64,000 bases of DNA. It comes from an uncultured Rhodospirillaceae bacterium. GTDB taxonomy: Bacteria; Pseudomonadota; Alphaproteobacteria; Reyranellales; Reyranellaceae. The position numbers and the translations under genes were made by a program. The notes beneath the pieces were generated by a model. That model had not been told where the DNA came from and made no database searches. It saw only the letters and a list, made by a program, of their open reading frames with translations. The DNA is taken from positions 1 through 64,000 of the forward strand of contig CAMFGZ010000004.1 in the NCBI GenBank assembly GCA_945952105.1, read 5' to 3'. Position 1 is the first letter of the stretch. Each line of letters opens with the position of its first letter. Positions 8,861 to 16,844 of the stretch are shown here, piece by piece.

Positions 8861-9139
8861 TCCGGCCTCCGTAGAAGAGACGAAGGATCATTATCTCCGT
8901 CGCTGAGACGGTAAAGGCAATGGCGACTCGTCGTTCGAAGCCTGCGACGCGCAAGCCGGGACGTATGTCGTCGCGTCCTTGGCCGCGCTCGCCACTTGCT
9001 TCGAATCCCGTGCAATAAGCTTCAAGCCGCTCGATGTAGGCTAGCGCCACATCGATCCCGGCGCGCTCCGCAATCCAGTCGCCGAGTTGAATGAGATCGG
9101 CGCGTGCCTCTGGGGAGAGCGTAACAACGCGACGCTCAA
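8841..9139 (-). pseudogene. parE: ParE-family toxin with a disrupted 5' end
   Basis: This is the toxin partner of ParD (gyrase-poisoning family, RelE/ParE fold). The frame reads VVTLSPEARADL, then the WIAERAG and AYIERLEAYC helices, and ends in the typical RLFYGGRNW strand. The residues before the valine at 9050 are clearly part of the family, yet this frame has no ATG, GTG or TTG between an upstream stop at 9225-9227 and GTG 9050. A TTG at 9139 overlaps the parD stop in the usual TTGA arrangement and would read Met-Ser-Val, but it is one base out of frame with the body. Either one base has been lost near 9130, or the sequence has an error there, or a non-canonical start is used. From GTG 9050 only 69 residues would be made. 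Confidence 0.65.
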
Positions 9140-9417
9140 CGACGCGCCTTTTTCTTTGGTGCGTAGCGAGCGCGTGCCTCGGCGAAAACGGCCTTCGCCG
9201 AAAGCTTGCGCTCGGGATTCGCTTTCATTGCGTCATAGACGGGTGCGACCTCGTCGCGGAGCCATCGCTCGACGGCGGCATCGCGCTCTTGCAGCGCGCG
9301 GAGACCGGCTCTTATGACTTCGGAGCTGGAAGCATAGGCGCCGGATTCGACCTTCGCGTCGATATAGGCCGACTGTTCGGCTGGAAGGCTGAAGGTGCGC
9401 TTCGATACCTTGGTCAT
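9136..9417 (-). CDS. parD: ParD-family antitoxin (ribbon-helix-helix)
   Basis: The protein has 93 residues. The N terminus (KRTFSLPAEQSAYIDAKVES then SSSEVIRAGLRAL) is the ribbon-helix-helix DNA-binding domain of ParD/CopG antitoxins, and the acidic, flexible C-terminal half would wrap the ParE toxin. The start at 9417 has GGAGAA upstream. A perfect inverted repeat at 9429-9445 lies in the promoter position, fitting autorepression. The stop overlaps the expected toxin start. It is probably still functional as an antitoxin even if the toxin gene is broken. Confidence 0.85.
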   Translation of the reverse strand: MTKVSKRTFSLPAEQSAYIDAKVESGAYASSSEVIRAGLRALQERDAAVERWLRDEVAPVYDAMKANPERKLSAKAVFAEARARYAPKKKARR

Positions 9418-9428
9418 GTAGTTCTCCA

Positions 9429-9445
9429 GTATGACTGGATCATAC
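9429..9445 (-). promoter_or_regulatory. Inverted repeat, likely ParD operator
   Basis: GTATGA-CTGGA-TCATAC has perfect 6-base arms and begins 11 bases upstream of the parD start codon. Ribbon-helix-helix antitoxins bind such repeats to repress their own operon. It overlaps the stop codon of the MFS transporter remnant. Confidence 0.55.
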
Positions 9446-9595
9446 CGGCTTTTTCGACTTCGGTAAAAGCAGGAGGGCCGCCGTAGCGCCGAGCGCTGCA
9501 GCCACTGCCGCCCACGTGAAGAGTGCTGAATAGGCTTCTGCTCCGCGCTCGGCACCAAGAGCGGCTCCCAACGCTGCGATGCCGATCGGCAGCCC
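9440..9595 (-). pseudogene. 3' remnant of an MFS-type transporter gene
   Basis: The minus strand encodes about 50 residues ending at a TGA (9440-9442): PIGIAALGAALGAERGAEAY, then SALFTWAAVAAALGA and a Leu-rich stretch ending Pro-Lys-Ser-Lys-Lys-Pro-Val. The Ala/Gly/Leu-rich pattern with a polar lysine tail is typical of the last helix of a major-facilitator permease. Nothing upstream continues the protein. At about 9595 the sequence switches to a different gene on the other strand. Confidence 0.5.
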
Positions 9596-10282
9596 TCGCC
9601 GTTCACAAGGTCACGCCCGACCTGCCGCTGGTCTTCACCTCCTATGCCGCCGATCCGATCAAAGCGGGGTTTGCGCAGAGCTACGTGCGTCCGGGCGGGA
9701 ACACGACCGGGAACGTGATGAATGCTGCGGGCGGCGAGGAAACGCTCACGCAGAAGCGCATGGGACTGTTCAAGGAGCTGGTACCAGACCTGAAGCGACT
9801 GGGCTTCATCGGCACGGCGACGTCGATATTGGCCGTGGCCGAGCTCGCTGCCCTCAAGAGCGTGGCCGGTCACTTCGGCTTCGACATCGTGCATCATCCC
9901 CTCCAAGGGGCTCGACGACATCGAAAGCGCCGTCGCGGCGAGTGACAGGGAGGGCGCGGGCGCCCTTTATGTCTCGGGCGAGCCGCTGCTCTACAACAAC
10001 ATGGCGCGGGCGTTGCCGCCGCTCATGGCGTCGGGGAAGCCCACGGTCGGCACCTATCCCGACTGGGCGCGGGCGGGACTCCTGATGTCCTATTCGGCCG
10101 ACCTGCTCGACGATTTTCGCCGCGCCGGAATCTATGCCGCGAAAATCCTGGGCGGGGAGAAGCCGGGAGATCTCCCGATCGAGCAGGCCAGCAAGTTCAT
10201 CCTGGTCGTCAACGCCCGGACGGCCAGACGGCTCGGCATCGGCGTGCCGACGACGATGCTGGCCGACGAGTTGATCGAGTAG
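9592..10282 (+). pseudogene. Truncated and frameshifted ABC transporter substrate-binding protein
   Basis: This is the C-terminal two thirds of a TrpX/YckB-like periplasmic binding protein (ABC_sub_bind family). It starts abruptly with HKVTPDLPLVFTSYAADPIK and continues with a VRPGGNTTGNVMNAAGGEE region. Near 9905 the frame shifts by +1 at CCCTCCAAGGGG (one extra base). The rest (LDDIESAVAASDREGAG to TTMLADELIE) follows in the new frame to the stop at 10280-10282. There is no signal peptide or N-terminal lobe, so this is a dead fragment. The junction with the MFS remnant at about 9595 marks an old rearrangement. Confidence 0.75.
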
Positions 10283-10324
10283 CCCTCGGCTTGCGGCTGC
10301 GAGGTGAACCTCGCGAGGAGGTCA

Positions 10325-11059
10325 CTACTCCCCGAAGGTCCGCCGGTAGGTCTTGCTCATCACCTCGTCGAAGCGCGAGCCGGGAACGAAGTCCGACATT
10401 TCGTCCGGCCGAGTGAGGCCCGGGAGCTGGCGGGGGCAGTCGGACGGCTCACCGAGCACCTGCGTGATCGGATACATCGCCGACCAGGCGGGAACGCCCT
10501 CGTAGTCTTCCTCCTCGTCGGCGACGTGGGTGTTGCGGATCTTGCCCGACGCCATCTCGATCTCCATGCCGATCATGGTCGTCGCCTTGAACTCCTGCTT
10601 GTTCGGCTGGCGAATGAGCTTGGAGCGGCCGGGATAGATGCGGTCGATGAAGCGGTCCATCAGCTTCAGCTTCTCTTCCGGATCGTCGATCACATGCGCC
10701 TTACCGAAGGCCATGACGGCGCGGTAGTTCACCGAATGGTGGAAACCCGAGCGCGCCATCACCAGCGAATCGAGATGCGTGACCGTGAGGCAGACGTCGA
10801 CGCCTTCCTTCTGGTTGCGGATCATGCGGCTCGCCGACGAACCGTGCCAGTAGAGGTGGCTGCTCTCGCGCCAGAAGCCGGTCGGCGTGCAGTAGGGACG
10901 GCCGTCGATCACATAGGCGATGTGGCAGACCAGGGCGGCATCCAGGATCGCGTGGATGGTTTCCTTGTCGTAGCGGCCACGGTCGTGGACGCGTTTCACC
11001 TTGTTGACGTTGGTGACGGGATAGCTGTCGGGCGGAGTGACGGTATCGGGAGGGCTCAT
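10325..11059 (-). CDS. Pyridoxamine 5'-phosphate oxidase-related FMN-binding protein
   Basis: The protein has 244 residues and belongs to the split-barrel flavin family (Pyridox_ox_2-like). It shows the N-terminal RYDKETIHAILDAALVCHIA helix, then YCTPTGFWRESSHLYWHGSS and SVNYRAVMAFGKAHVI, the flavin-barrel strands. The substrate is unknown; family members are flavin or F420-dependent reductases or oxidases. It is divergent from a MocR-type regulator, with 105 bases between them, a pairing often seen when the MocR protein controls its neighbour. The start at 11059 is preceded by AAAGG. Confidence 0.8.
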   Translation of the reverse strand: MSPPDTVTPPDSYPVTNVNKVKRVHDRGRYDKETIHAILDAALVCHIAYVIDGRPYCTPTGFWRESSHLYWHGSSASRMIRNQKEGVDVCLTVTHLDSLVMARSGFHHSVNYRAVMAFGKAHVIDDPEEKLKLMDRFIDRIYPGRSKLIRQPNKQEFKATTMIGMEIEMASGKIRNTHVADEEEDYEGVPAWSAMYPITQVLGEPSDCPRQLPGLTRPDEMSDFVPGSRFDEVMSKTYRRTFGE

Positions 11060-11164
11060 GACTAAACCTTTGGGCGCACCGAGAAAGGGGTTGCTTGCGG
11101 CAAGACCATCGTTGGAATACGGATCAGGCGAAAGAGCCAGTTTGGCGGAAAGAGACTGGTCCAG

Positions 11165-12748
11165 TTGAACGCCCGCACGACCTCCCGTTCCCGGCGCGCC
11201 CCGCCGCTCGGCCTCGCGCTCGACCCGTCCTCGCCGGAGCCGTTGCACCGGCAGATCGGCGGGCAGATGCGGCGCGCCATCCTCGACGGGCGGTTGAAGC
11301 CTGGCACGCGGCTGCCGTCCTCGCGCCTGACGGCGCAGGATCTCGACTGCGCGCGCGGCACCGTCGTGCTGGCCTTCGACCAGCTCGTCGCCGAAGGCTA
11401 CCTCGTCAGCCAGGCGGGCTCGGCCATGTCGGTGGCGGCCGACCTGCCCGACGAGATGCTGACCGTGCCGCGCACCGGCACGCTGCCGCAGGGAAAGACC
11501 GTCGCCCGGCCCGCCGTCGCGCGCCGGACCCGTGCGCTGCTGGCGGAGACTCCATCGCCTGCGCCCGCCGGTCCGCCCCTGGCCTTTCCCACCGGCCAGC
11601 CCGATCGCGAGGCCTTTCCCTTTGCATTGTGGGCCAAGCTGCTGGAGCGCGAGTGGCGGCGGCCCGGCGTCGAGGCCGCGAGCGCCGTCCATCCGTTCGG
11701 TCATGCCGGCCTGCGCGAGGCGATCGCGACCTATCTCGGCGTGGCGCGCGGCTTCACCTGCGATCCCCGATCCGTCGTCGTCACGACGGGCATCCGTCAC
11801 GGCCTCTCGCTTTTCGCTGAGGTCGTGCTCGATGCCGGCGACACGGCGTGGATCGAGGAGCCGGGCTTCGTCGGCGTGCGCGAGGCGCTGGCGACGTCGG
11901 GCATCCGCGCCATGCCCGTCCCCATCGATGCATCGGGCTTCTCGCCGGAAACCGCGCAGACGCTCGCTCCCGAAGCGCGCCTCGCGGTCGTGGCGCCGGC
12001 CCATCACTTTCCGCTCGGGACCGTGCTCGGCCTGCAGCGGCGCCTGGAACTCCTGAGCTGGGCGGAGCGCCGTAAAGCCTGGATCGCGGAGGACGATTTC
12101 GACGGGGAGTATCGCTACAGCGGGCGGCCGCTGCCGCCGTTGCGCTCGCTCGACCGCGCGGGCCGCGTCGCCTACTTCAGCAGCTTCTCCAAGCTACTCT
12201 TCCCGGCGTTGCGTCTCAGCTTCCTCGTCCTGCCGGCCTCGCTGGTCGAGGCCACGGAACGGATCATGGACCGCGTTTCGGTGCGCGCGCCGCTGCTAGG
12301 GCAGGGCGCGCTTGCCCGCTTCATCGCCGAGGGCCACTTCGCCACCCATCTGCGCCGCACGCGCCAGCTCTATGCCGGCCGGCGGCAGGCGCTGCTCGGC
12401 AGCGCGGCGCGCCAACTCGACGGGCTGCTCACCGTGGCACCGGACCCCGGCGGCATGCATGTAATCGCGAGCCCCGTGCCCCGGCTCGCGCCGCGCTTCG
12501 ACGACGTCGCCGTGACGGCGGCCGCGGCGGCCGAAGGCCTGATCGTGCAGCCGCTCTCGGTCTGCTACGCCGGCCGCGCGCGACGGCATGGGTTGATCCT
12601 GGGCTATGCGGGAACGCCCGAAGCGGATATCGAACGTGCGTTACTGAAGCTGCGTGACGTGGTGGTCAATGCGACGGCTGCCCGTGCTTCGAGACGCGAT
12701 CCTGCGAAACGAGTCTCAGTACGAGGCGGGCGATTGTGCGGGGCCTGA
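11165..12748 (+). CDS. MocR/PdxR-family transcriptional regulator (GntR domain fused to aminotransferase domain)
   Basis: The protein has up to 527 residues from a TTG start at 11165. The N-terminal winged helix reads PLHRQIGGQMRRAILDGRL, then PGTRLPSSRLTAQDL and RGTVVLAFDQLVAEGYL. The C-terminal part is a class I aminotransferase fold with WIEEPGFVGVRE, EDDFDGEYRYSGRPLP and the PLP lysine in SSFSKLLFPALRL. Such regulators sense PLP or amines. It probably controls the divergent FMN-binding protein gene. The last 25 or so residues (after VVVNATAARASRRDP) are encoded by a half copy of repeat family A and are Arg-rich, so the original stop was likely lost or moved by the repeat. Confidence 0.85.
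   Translation: MNARTTSRSRRAPPLGLALDPSSPEPLHRQIGGQMRRAILDGRLKPGTRLPSSRLTAQDLDCARGTVVLAFDQLVAEGYLVSQAGSAMSVAADLPDEMLTVPRTGTLPQGKTVARPAVARRTRALLAETPSPAPAGPPLAFPTGQPDREAFPFALWAKLLEREWRRPGVEAASAVHPFGHAGLREAIATYLGVARGFTCDPRSVVVTTGIRHGLSLFAEVVLDAGDTAWIEEPGFVGVREALATSGIRAMPVPIDASGFSPETAQTLAPEARLAVVAPAHHFPLGTVLGLQRRLELLSWAERRKAWIAEDDFDGEYRYSGRPLPPLRSLDRAGRVAYFSSFSKLLFPALRLSFLVLPASLVEATERIMDRVSVRAPLLGQGALARFIAEGHFATHLRRTRQLYAGRRQALLGSAARQLDGLLTVAPDPGGMHVIASPVPRLAPRFDDVAVTAAAAAEGLIVQPLSVCYAGRARRHGLILGYAGTPEADIERALLKLRDVVVNATAARASRRDPAKRVSVRGGRLCGA
12678..12735. repeat. Partial copy of palindromic repeat family A inside the MocR gene 3' end
   Basis: GTGCTTCGAGACGCGATCC matches one arm of the family A element at 450-560 and 42664-42786, followed by a degraded remainder. 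It encodes the Arg-rich tail of the MocR regulator. Confidence 0.45.
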
Positions 12749-12799
12749 CCGTCGGGTTTCCCGGCCTGTCGAAGTCGATCGTGCATGCGGCATCGTGGG

Positions 12800-12814
12800 T
12801 GAAAATCATTCTTT
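12800..12814. promoter_or_regulatory. Fur-box-like sequence upstream of the copper island
   Basis: TGAAAATCATTCTTT matches the 7-1-7 Fur consensus TGATAATNATTATCA at 11 of 14 defined positions. It lies in the 99-base gap 34 bases before the first DUF2946 gene, where the first operon of the island should have its promoter. It could equally be a binding site for another metal regulator. Confidence 0.4.
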
Positions 12815-12847
12815 GTGAATTGCGGCGTCACTGCCATAATTGCACTG

Positions 12848-13231
12848 ATGTCTGCGCAGCGGTCCCCGTCACAGCTTCGCGCTTTTGCGCTGATGGCGGC
12901 GCTGTTTGGCGTGACGTTGGCGATCCTGCAACCGTTGGCCCACGCGGTGATGCTGCGGACGGGCGGACCGGAAGCGGCAGCCAGCCTGTGGGGCGCGATT
13001 TGCCAGACCGGCACGGACGGCGAGGCCGATAGCTCGAAACAGTCTTCGGCCAAGGTCCACGATTGCTGCTTCGGCCTGGCACATGCGCCGGTTCTGCTCG
13101 GGCCGTCGGTCGCATCCGTCTTCGTCGACCGCATCTCCTCGTTCGACCGCGTCGCGGCGCATCATCATCATCCCACGACCGGCGCGATCCGCGACGGGCC
13201 GCAACAGCCTCGCGCACCTCCGCTTCCGTAA
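12848..13231 (+). CDS. DUF2946 family protein (copper-locus associated), copy 1
   Basis: The protein has 127 residues. An N-terminal hydrophobic segment (ALMAALFGVTLAILQPLAHA) would act as signal or membrane anchor. It is followed by a short periplasmic part with a CysCys pair (DCCFGLAHA), a His-rich patch (AAHHHHPTTG) and the family's proline-rich end (QPRAPP). DUF2946 proteins are typically found beside TonB-dependent copper receptors; their biochemical role is unknown. A paralogue lies at 24285. The start is uncertain: ATG 12848 lacks a good ribosome-binding site, and TTG 12815 would add 11 residues. Confidence 0.75.
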   Translation: MSAQRSPSQLRAFALMAALFGVTLAILQPLAHAVMLRTGGPEAAASLWGAICQTGTDGEADSSKQSSAKVHDCCFGLAHAPVLLGPSVASVFVDRISSFDRVAAHHHHPTTGAIRDGPQQPRAPPLP

Positions 13232-13482
13232 AGACTGACCTCTTTTGAGCAACATGCGCGCTCCTGGCGCGCGTGATGCGTTGCGTCAGCCATTCGAGGA
13301 AGCATCAATGCCGTTCATAGCCCGGGCGACCTGCGTCGCCCCGATAGGCTGGTTCAAGGCGCGCTCGCGGTTGCCCGGGGCGGCCTGCCCCGACACGTGC
13401 CCTGGCACGCGCATCGTCCCGAGGGCGGTCGCGGCGAAGGCCTCCGTAGAGACAGCCGGCTCACGGTTGCTGAGTTGCCGTC
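13232..13482 (+). other. Intergenic stretch before tonB, no supported gene
   Basis: This 251-base gap contains a GCGCGC-TCCTG-GCGCGC hairpin near 13257-13273 without a U-tract. An open frame from 13245 has no recognisable protein signature and is Arg/Ala-rich, as chance frames are here. It may hold a second promoter for tonB-exbB-exbD. Confidence 0.4.
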
Positions 13483-14247
13483 ATGACGACGCGGCCGCTG
13501 AGTGATCTGCCCGAACCGCTGTCGCCGGCGGTGAAGCGCACGATCCTGGTGGTCGTGATCCTGCTGCACGCGGGTGGCGCCTGGGCGCTCGCTCGCGTCG
13601 AGCCCGCGCGCCTGGTCGTGGGCGACGTGGCGCCGATGGAAATCCGGATGGTGGCGCCGGACGGGTCGGCGCAGCCTGAGATCGAGACTGCCGAGCCGCC
13701 ACCGCCGGTCGACCTCGCGCCTCCGCCGCCGGAACTGGCGACGATCGTCGAGCCACCACCGCCCGACCTGCCGCCCCCGGAATTTCCGGTGGCCAAGCTC
13801 GACATTCCTCCGCCACCGGAAATGCCCGAAGCGGTGATTGCGCCGCCGAAGGTGAAGCCGAAACCACCCGAGCCGCGTCCAGTGCAGAAGGCCGTTCCAC
13901 GCCAGGCCGCCCCGGCCACACCGGTCGACAGCCAGTCGCAGCCGGCCGCGGCGGCCACTGCCCCACGCACGGTGCAAGCTTCGCAGTTGGGTTGGCTGGT
14001 CGCGCCCAACCCCGTCTACCCGTCGCGCTCCCGCCGCGCGGGCGAACAGGGGACGGTGATGGTTCGTGCATTCGTCGACATCGCGGGTCGCCCCTCGCAG
14101 GTGTCGCTGCAGGCCTCGTCAGGCCACGCCGCGCTCGACGAGGCGGCGGTGAGCGCGGTCCGCGCTGCGCAGTTCCGGGCCTACGCCGAGGGTGGCCGGG
14201 CGCAGCCCGTTTGGGTCCACGTCCCGATCAAGTTCACTTTGCAATAG
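13483..14247 (+). CDS. tonB: Energy transducer TonB
   Basis: The protein has 254 residues. A cytoplasmic N terminus is followed by one transmembrane helix (TILVVVILLHAGGAWALA, residues about 20-37), a long periplasm-spanning Pro/Glu/Lys-rich linker (Pro-Pro-Pro-Pro and Pro-Glu-Pro repeats, about 65-130) and a C-terminal TonB domain with the YPSRSRRAGEQGTVMVRAFV and AALDEAAVSAVRAAQF signatures. It transmits proton-motive force from ExbBD to outer-membrane receptors. exbB starts 11 bases later. With its own ExbBD and two receptors nearby it is likely dedicated to this island. Confidence 0.95.
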   Translation: MTTRPLSDLPEPLSPAVKRTILVVVILLHAGGAWALARVEPARLVVGDVAPMEIRMVAPDGSAQPEIETAEPPPPVDLAPPPPELATIVEPPPPDLPPPEFPVAKLDIPPPPEMPEAVIAPPKVKPKPPEPRPVQKAVPRQAAPATPVDSQSQPAAAATAPRTVQASQLGWLVAPNPVYPSRSRRAGEQGTVMVRAFVDIAGRPSQVSLQASSGHAALDEAAVSAVRAAQFRAYAEGGRAQPVWVHVPIKFTLQ

Positions 14248-14258
14248 GAGCGTAACGC

Positions 14259-14987
14259 ATGGGCGACGCATCGAGTTTGGGCTTCGGCCATTTCCTCGCG
14301 CAGGCGGACATCGTCGCGAAGGTCCTGCTGGGCGTGCTGGCGTTGATGTCGGCGATCTCCTGGTACCTGATCATCTACAAAGGGATCGGGCAGCTCATCC
14401 GCCAGGAGCGCAGCCGCAGGTTCCTGAACTTCTTCTGGAGCGCCACCTCGCTCGAGCAGGTGCAGAACGAACTCAGCATCCATGGTGTGCGCGAGCCGTT
14501 CGGTCATCTGACGGCGCATTCGCTGCATGCCCAGGCGCACCATGCCAAGTTCGGCGCGGCCAAGCTCGAGGAGGCCGGCAGCGAGACGGAGTTCCTGACG
14601 CGCACCATCAAGAAGGTGCTCGACGAGGAGACGACCTCGCTGGAGAACGGCCTCACCATGCTGGCGACGATCGGGGCCACCGCTCCGTTCGTGGGCCTGT
14701 TCGGCACGGTGTGGGGCATCTATCACGCCCTGATCGCCATCGGCATGTCGGGCTCGGGCATGCTCGACAAGGTGGCCGGTCCGGTCGGCGAGGCGCTGAT
14801 CATGACCGGCATCGGCCTCGCCGTCGCCCTGCCGGCGGTCATGGGCTACAACTGGCTGACCCGCTCCAACCGCGTGCTGACGGCCAAGCTCGACGCCTTC
14901 GCGTTCGAGCTGCTCACCTTCCTGTCGATGGGCCGCGCCCTGCAGGCCGGCCGCAAGCCGGGCGTGCCGCTCACGGCCGTGAACTGA
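14259..14987 (+). CDS. exbB: ExbB, TonB motor channel subunit (MotA/TolQ/ExbB)
   Basis: The protein has 242 residues with AGGAG seven to eight bases before the ATG. The three-helix topology is visible: helix 1 near residues 18-40, a cytoplasmic stretch with the EFLTRTIKKVLDEETTSLE region, then GLTMLATIGATAPFVGLFGT leading into helices 2 and 3. It forms the proton channel with ExbD and drives TonB. Tight spacing with tonB upstream and exbD downstream (11 bases) shows one operon. Confidence 0.95.
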   Translation: MGDASSLGFGHFLAQADIVAKVLLGVLALMSAISWYLIIYKGIGQLIRQERSRRFLNFFWSATSLEQVQNELSIHGVREPFGHLTAHSLHAQAHHAKFGAAKLEEAGSETEFLTRTIKKVLDEETTSLENGLTMLATIGATAPFVGLFGTVWGIYHALIAIGMSGSGMLDKVAGPVGEALIMTGIGLAVALPAVMGYNWLTRSNRVLTAKLDAFAFELLTFLSMGRALQAGRKPGVPLTAVN

Positions 14988-14998
14988 GGGAGCGGGAC

Positions 14999-15415
14999 AT
15001 GGCTTTCGGGAGTTTCGAACGCAAGACCTCGTCCACGCCGATGGCCGAGATCAACATGGTGCCGCTGATCGACGTGGTGCTGGTGTTGCTGGTCATCTTC
15101 ATCGTGACGGCGCCGCTGCTGACCAACGTGGTGAAGCTCGACCTGCCCAAGGCGACGGCCAACGCCGACCTGCAGAAGCCGGAGAAGATCGAGTTCGCGA
15201 TCGACGCGCAGGGCGCGCTGCATTGGGGCGGCGAGCGGCTGACGCGCGAGGAGGCGATGGAGAAGTTCGCCGAGGCGGGCCGCAAGCGGCCGCAGCCCGA
15301 GGTCTATCTGCGCGCCGACGCCACCGTGCCCTATCGCTACGTCATGGAGACCCTGGCCGATGCCTCCAAGGGCGGCCTCTCCAAGATCGCCTTCGTCAGC
15401 GAGCCGACGCGATGA
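14999..15415 (+). CDS. exbD: ExbD, TonB motor subunit
   Basis: The protein has 138 residues with GAGGGAGCGGG upstream of the ATG. One transmembrane helix (residues about 19-39) contains the functional aspartate in NMVPLIDVVLVLLVIFIV, followed by a periplasmic domain with the family pattern PEVYLRADATVPYRYVMETL. The stop codon overlaps the start of the next gene (ATGA), implying translational coupling with the PepSY membrane protein. Confidence 0.95.
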   Translation: MAFGSFERKTSSTPMAEINMVPLIDVVLVLLVIFIVTAPLLTNVVKLDLPKATANADLQKPEKIEFAIDAQGALHWGGERLTREEAMEKFAEAGRKRPQPEVYLRADATVPYRYVMETLADASKGGLSKIAFVSEPTR

Positions 15416-16788
15416 CATACATCTGGAAACCTCACGCACCGGCACCCGCACGCAATGCCCGCGCCTACACCCTGATATGGCGCATACATTTCTACGCCGG
15501 CCTCTTCTGCATACCCTTCGTTTTGTGGCTGTCCTTCACAGGTGCCCTCTATCTCTTCAAGCCGCAGATCGACGCGTGGATCGATCGCCCCTACGACCAC
15601 TTGGCAGTAAGCGGCCAAACGGCCCCTCCCTCTTCACAGGTCGAAGCCGCGCTCGGGCAGATCGAGGGCGGTGTCCTCAACGCCTACGAAGTGCCGACCG
15701 GCCCAGACGCGGCGGCGCGCGTCTTGGTGGGGCGCGGCAGCGAGCTCTACCGGATCTATGTTCATCCACAGACGCTGGAGGTGCTGAAGATCGTTCCGGA
15801 GAGCCGGCGCTTCACGAGGCTTCTCTTCTATCTTCACGGCGAGCTGTTGCTGGGAAGGCCCGGCTCGATGCTCGTCGAGCTTGCTGCCTCGTGGGCGATC
15901 GTGATGTTGCTCACGGGATTGTATCTCTGGTGGCCAAGGGATGGCCGCAGTATCGCCGGCGTCGTCTACCCTCGGCTATCCCTGCGCGGTCGCGCGTTGT
16001 GGCGCGACCTCCATGCGGCCATCGGTTTCTGGGTGTCGCTGTTTGCATTGTTCCTCCTCGTTTCGGGGTTGCCCTGGGCGGCTTCTTGGGGAGGCATGTT
16101 GAAAGCGGTCCGGCAAATCGGCGCCGAAGCACCAGTGCGCCAGGACTGGACGACCGGCAGCGCATCCGAAGCTGCCGATCGCCAGCAGCAACACGAGCAG
16201 CACCGGCCCGTTCATCACGGCCGGGAGGGTGGCACGGAGATGTCACATGCCCTTTATCTTGAACTCGACAGGCTCGTTCCGGTCGTCATCCCGCTCGGCC
16301 TTGCATATCCCGCTCTGATATCGCCCCCGTCTGCGGCGTCGCCGTCCTGGACGGCCCGCTCCGAGGCTCAGAACCGCCCTCTTCGGGAGAGTGTCGTGCT
16401 CGACGGCACCGCCGGCACCATCGTCAAGCGCACGACTTTCGCGCAGTGGCCGCTGGTCGATCGCCTCGTCGGCTACGGAGTGGCGATCCATGAGGGACAG
16501 ATGTTCGGCTGGATCAACCAGGCGTTAGGCTTGTTCACCGCCATGAGCCTCGCCCTGGTGAGTGTCAGTGGCTTCCTGATGTGGTGGCACCGGCGTCCGC
16601 CGGGGCGGCTTGGTGCTCCGACGACGTCCCGCCGGCTTACGTCCGTGCCGTTCCTGGTTACGGCACTGGTTGCCCTTGGAATCCTCCTTCCACTGCTTGG
16701 GGCCTCAATGATCGTCGTCCTGATCCTCGATCGCTGGCTCCTGCCCCGCCTCCCCCGACTGGGAGCCTACCTTGGCAGTTCGCCATGA
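15412..16788 (+). CDS. PepSY-associated transmembrane protein (metal or siderophore uptake associated)
   Basis: The protein has 458 residues. The N-terminal LIWRIHFYAGLFCIPFVLWL helix, the RRFTRLLFYLHGELLLG segment, the WWPRDGR turn and the second RDLHAAIGFWVSLFALFLL helix are the hallmarks of PepSY_TM proteins, with four to five transmembrane helices. His residues on the helices suggest haem or flavin-type electron transfer. Family members beside TonB systems are thought to reduce imported metal complexes at the inner membrane. The middle (about 255-295) is a low-complexity His/Gln-rich insert that may bind metal. It is coupled to exbD by a 4-base overlap. Confidence 0.85.
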   Translation: MTYIWKPHAPAPARNARAYTLIWRIHFYAGLFCIPFVLWLSFTGALYLFKPQIDAWIDRPYDHLAVSGQTAPPSSQVEAALGQIEGGVLNAYEVPTGPDAAARVLVGRGSELYRIYVHPQTLEVLKIVPESRRFTRLLFYLHGELLLGRPGSMLVELAASWAIVMLLTGLYLWWPRDGRSIAGVVYPRLSLRGRALWRDLHAAIGFWVSLFALFLLVSGLPWAASWGGMLKAVRQIGAEAPVRQDWTTGSASEAADRQQQHEQHRPVHHGREGGTEMSHALYLELDRLVPVVIPLGLAYPALISPPSAASPSWTARSEAQNRPLRESVVLDGTAGTIVKRTTFAQWPLVDRLVGYGVAIHEGQMFGWINQALGLFTAMSLALVSVSGFLMWWHRRPPGRLGAPTTSRRLTSVPFLVTALVALGILLPLLGASMIVVLILDRWLLPRLPRLGAYLGSSP

Positions 16789-16844
16789 AAAGTTCGGCCC
16801 ATGAGCAAAGACCAACCTCGCTTCCACAAGGAAAGGACAAAGAC

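Noticed and set aside
13245..13505. Small open frame of 86 codons between DUF2946 and tonB
   Set aside because: It overlaps the tonB start, has no signal peptide or motif, and its composition is that of a chance frame.
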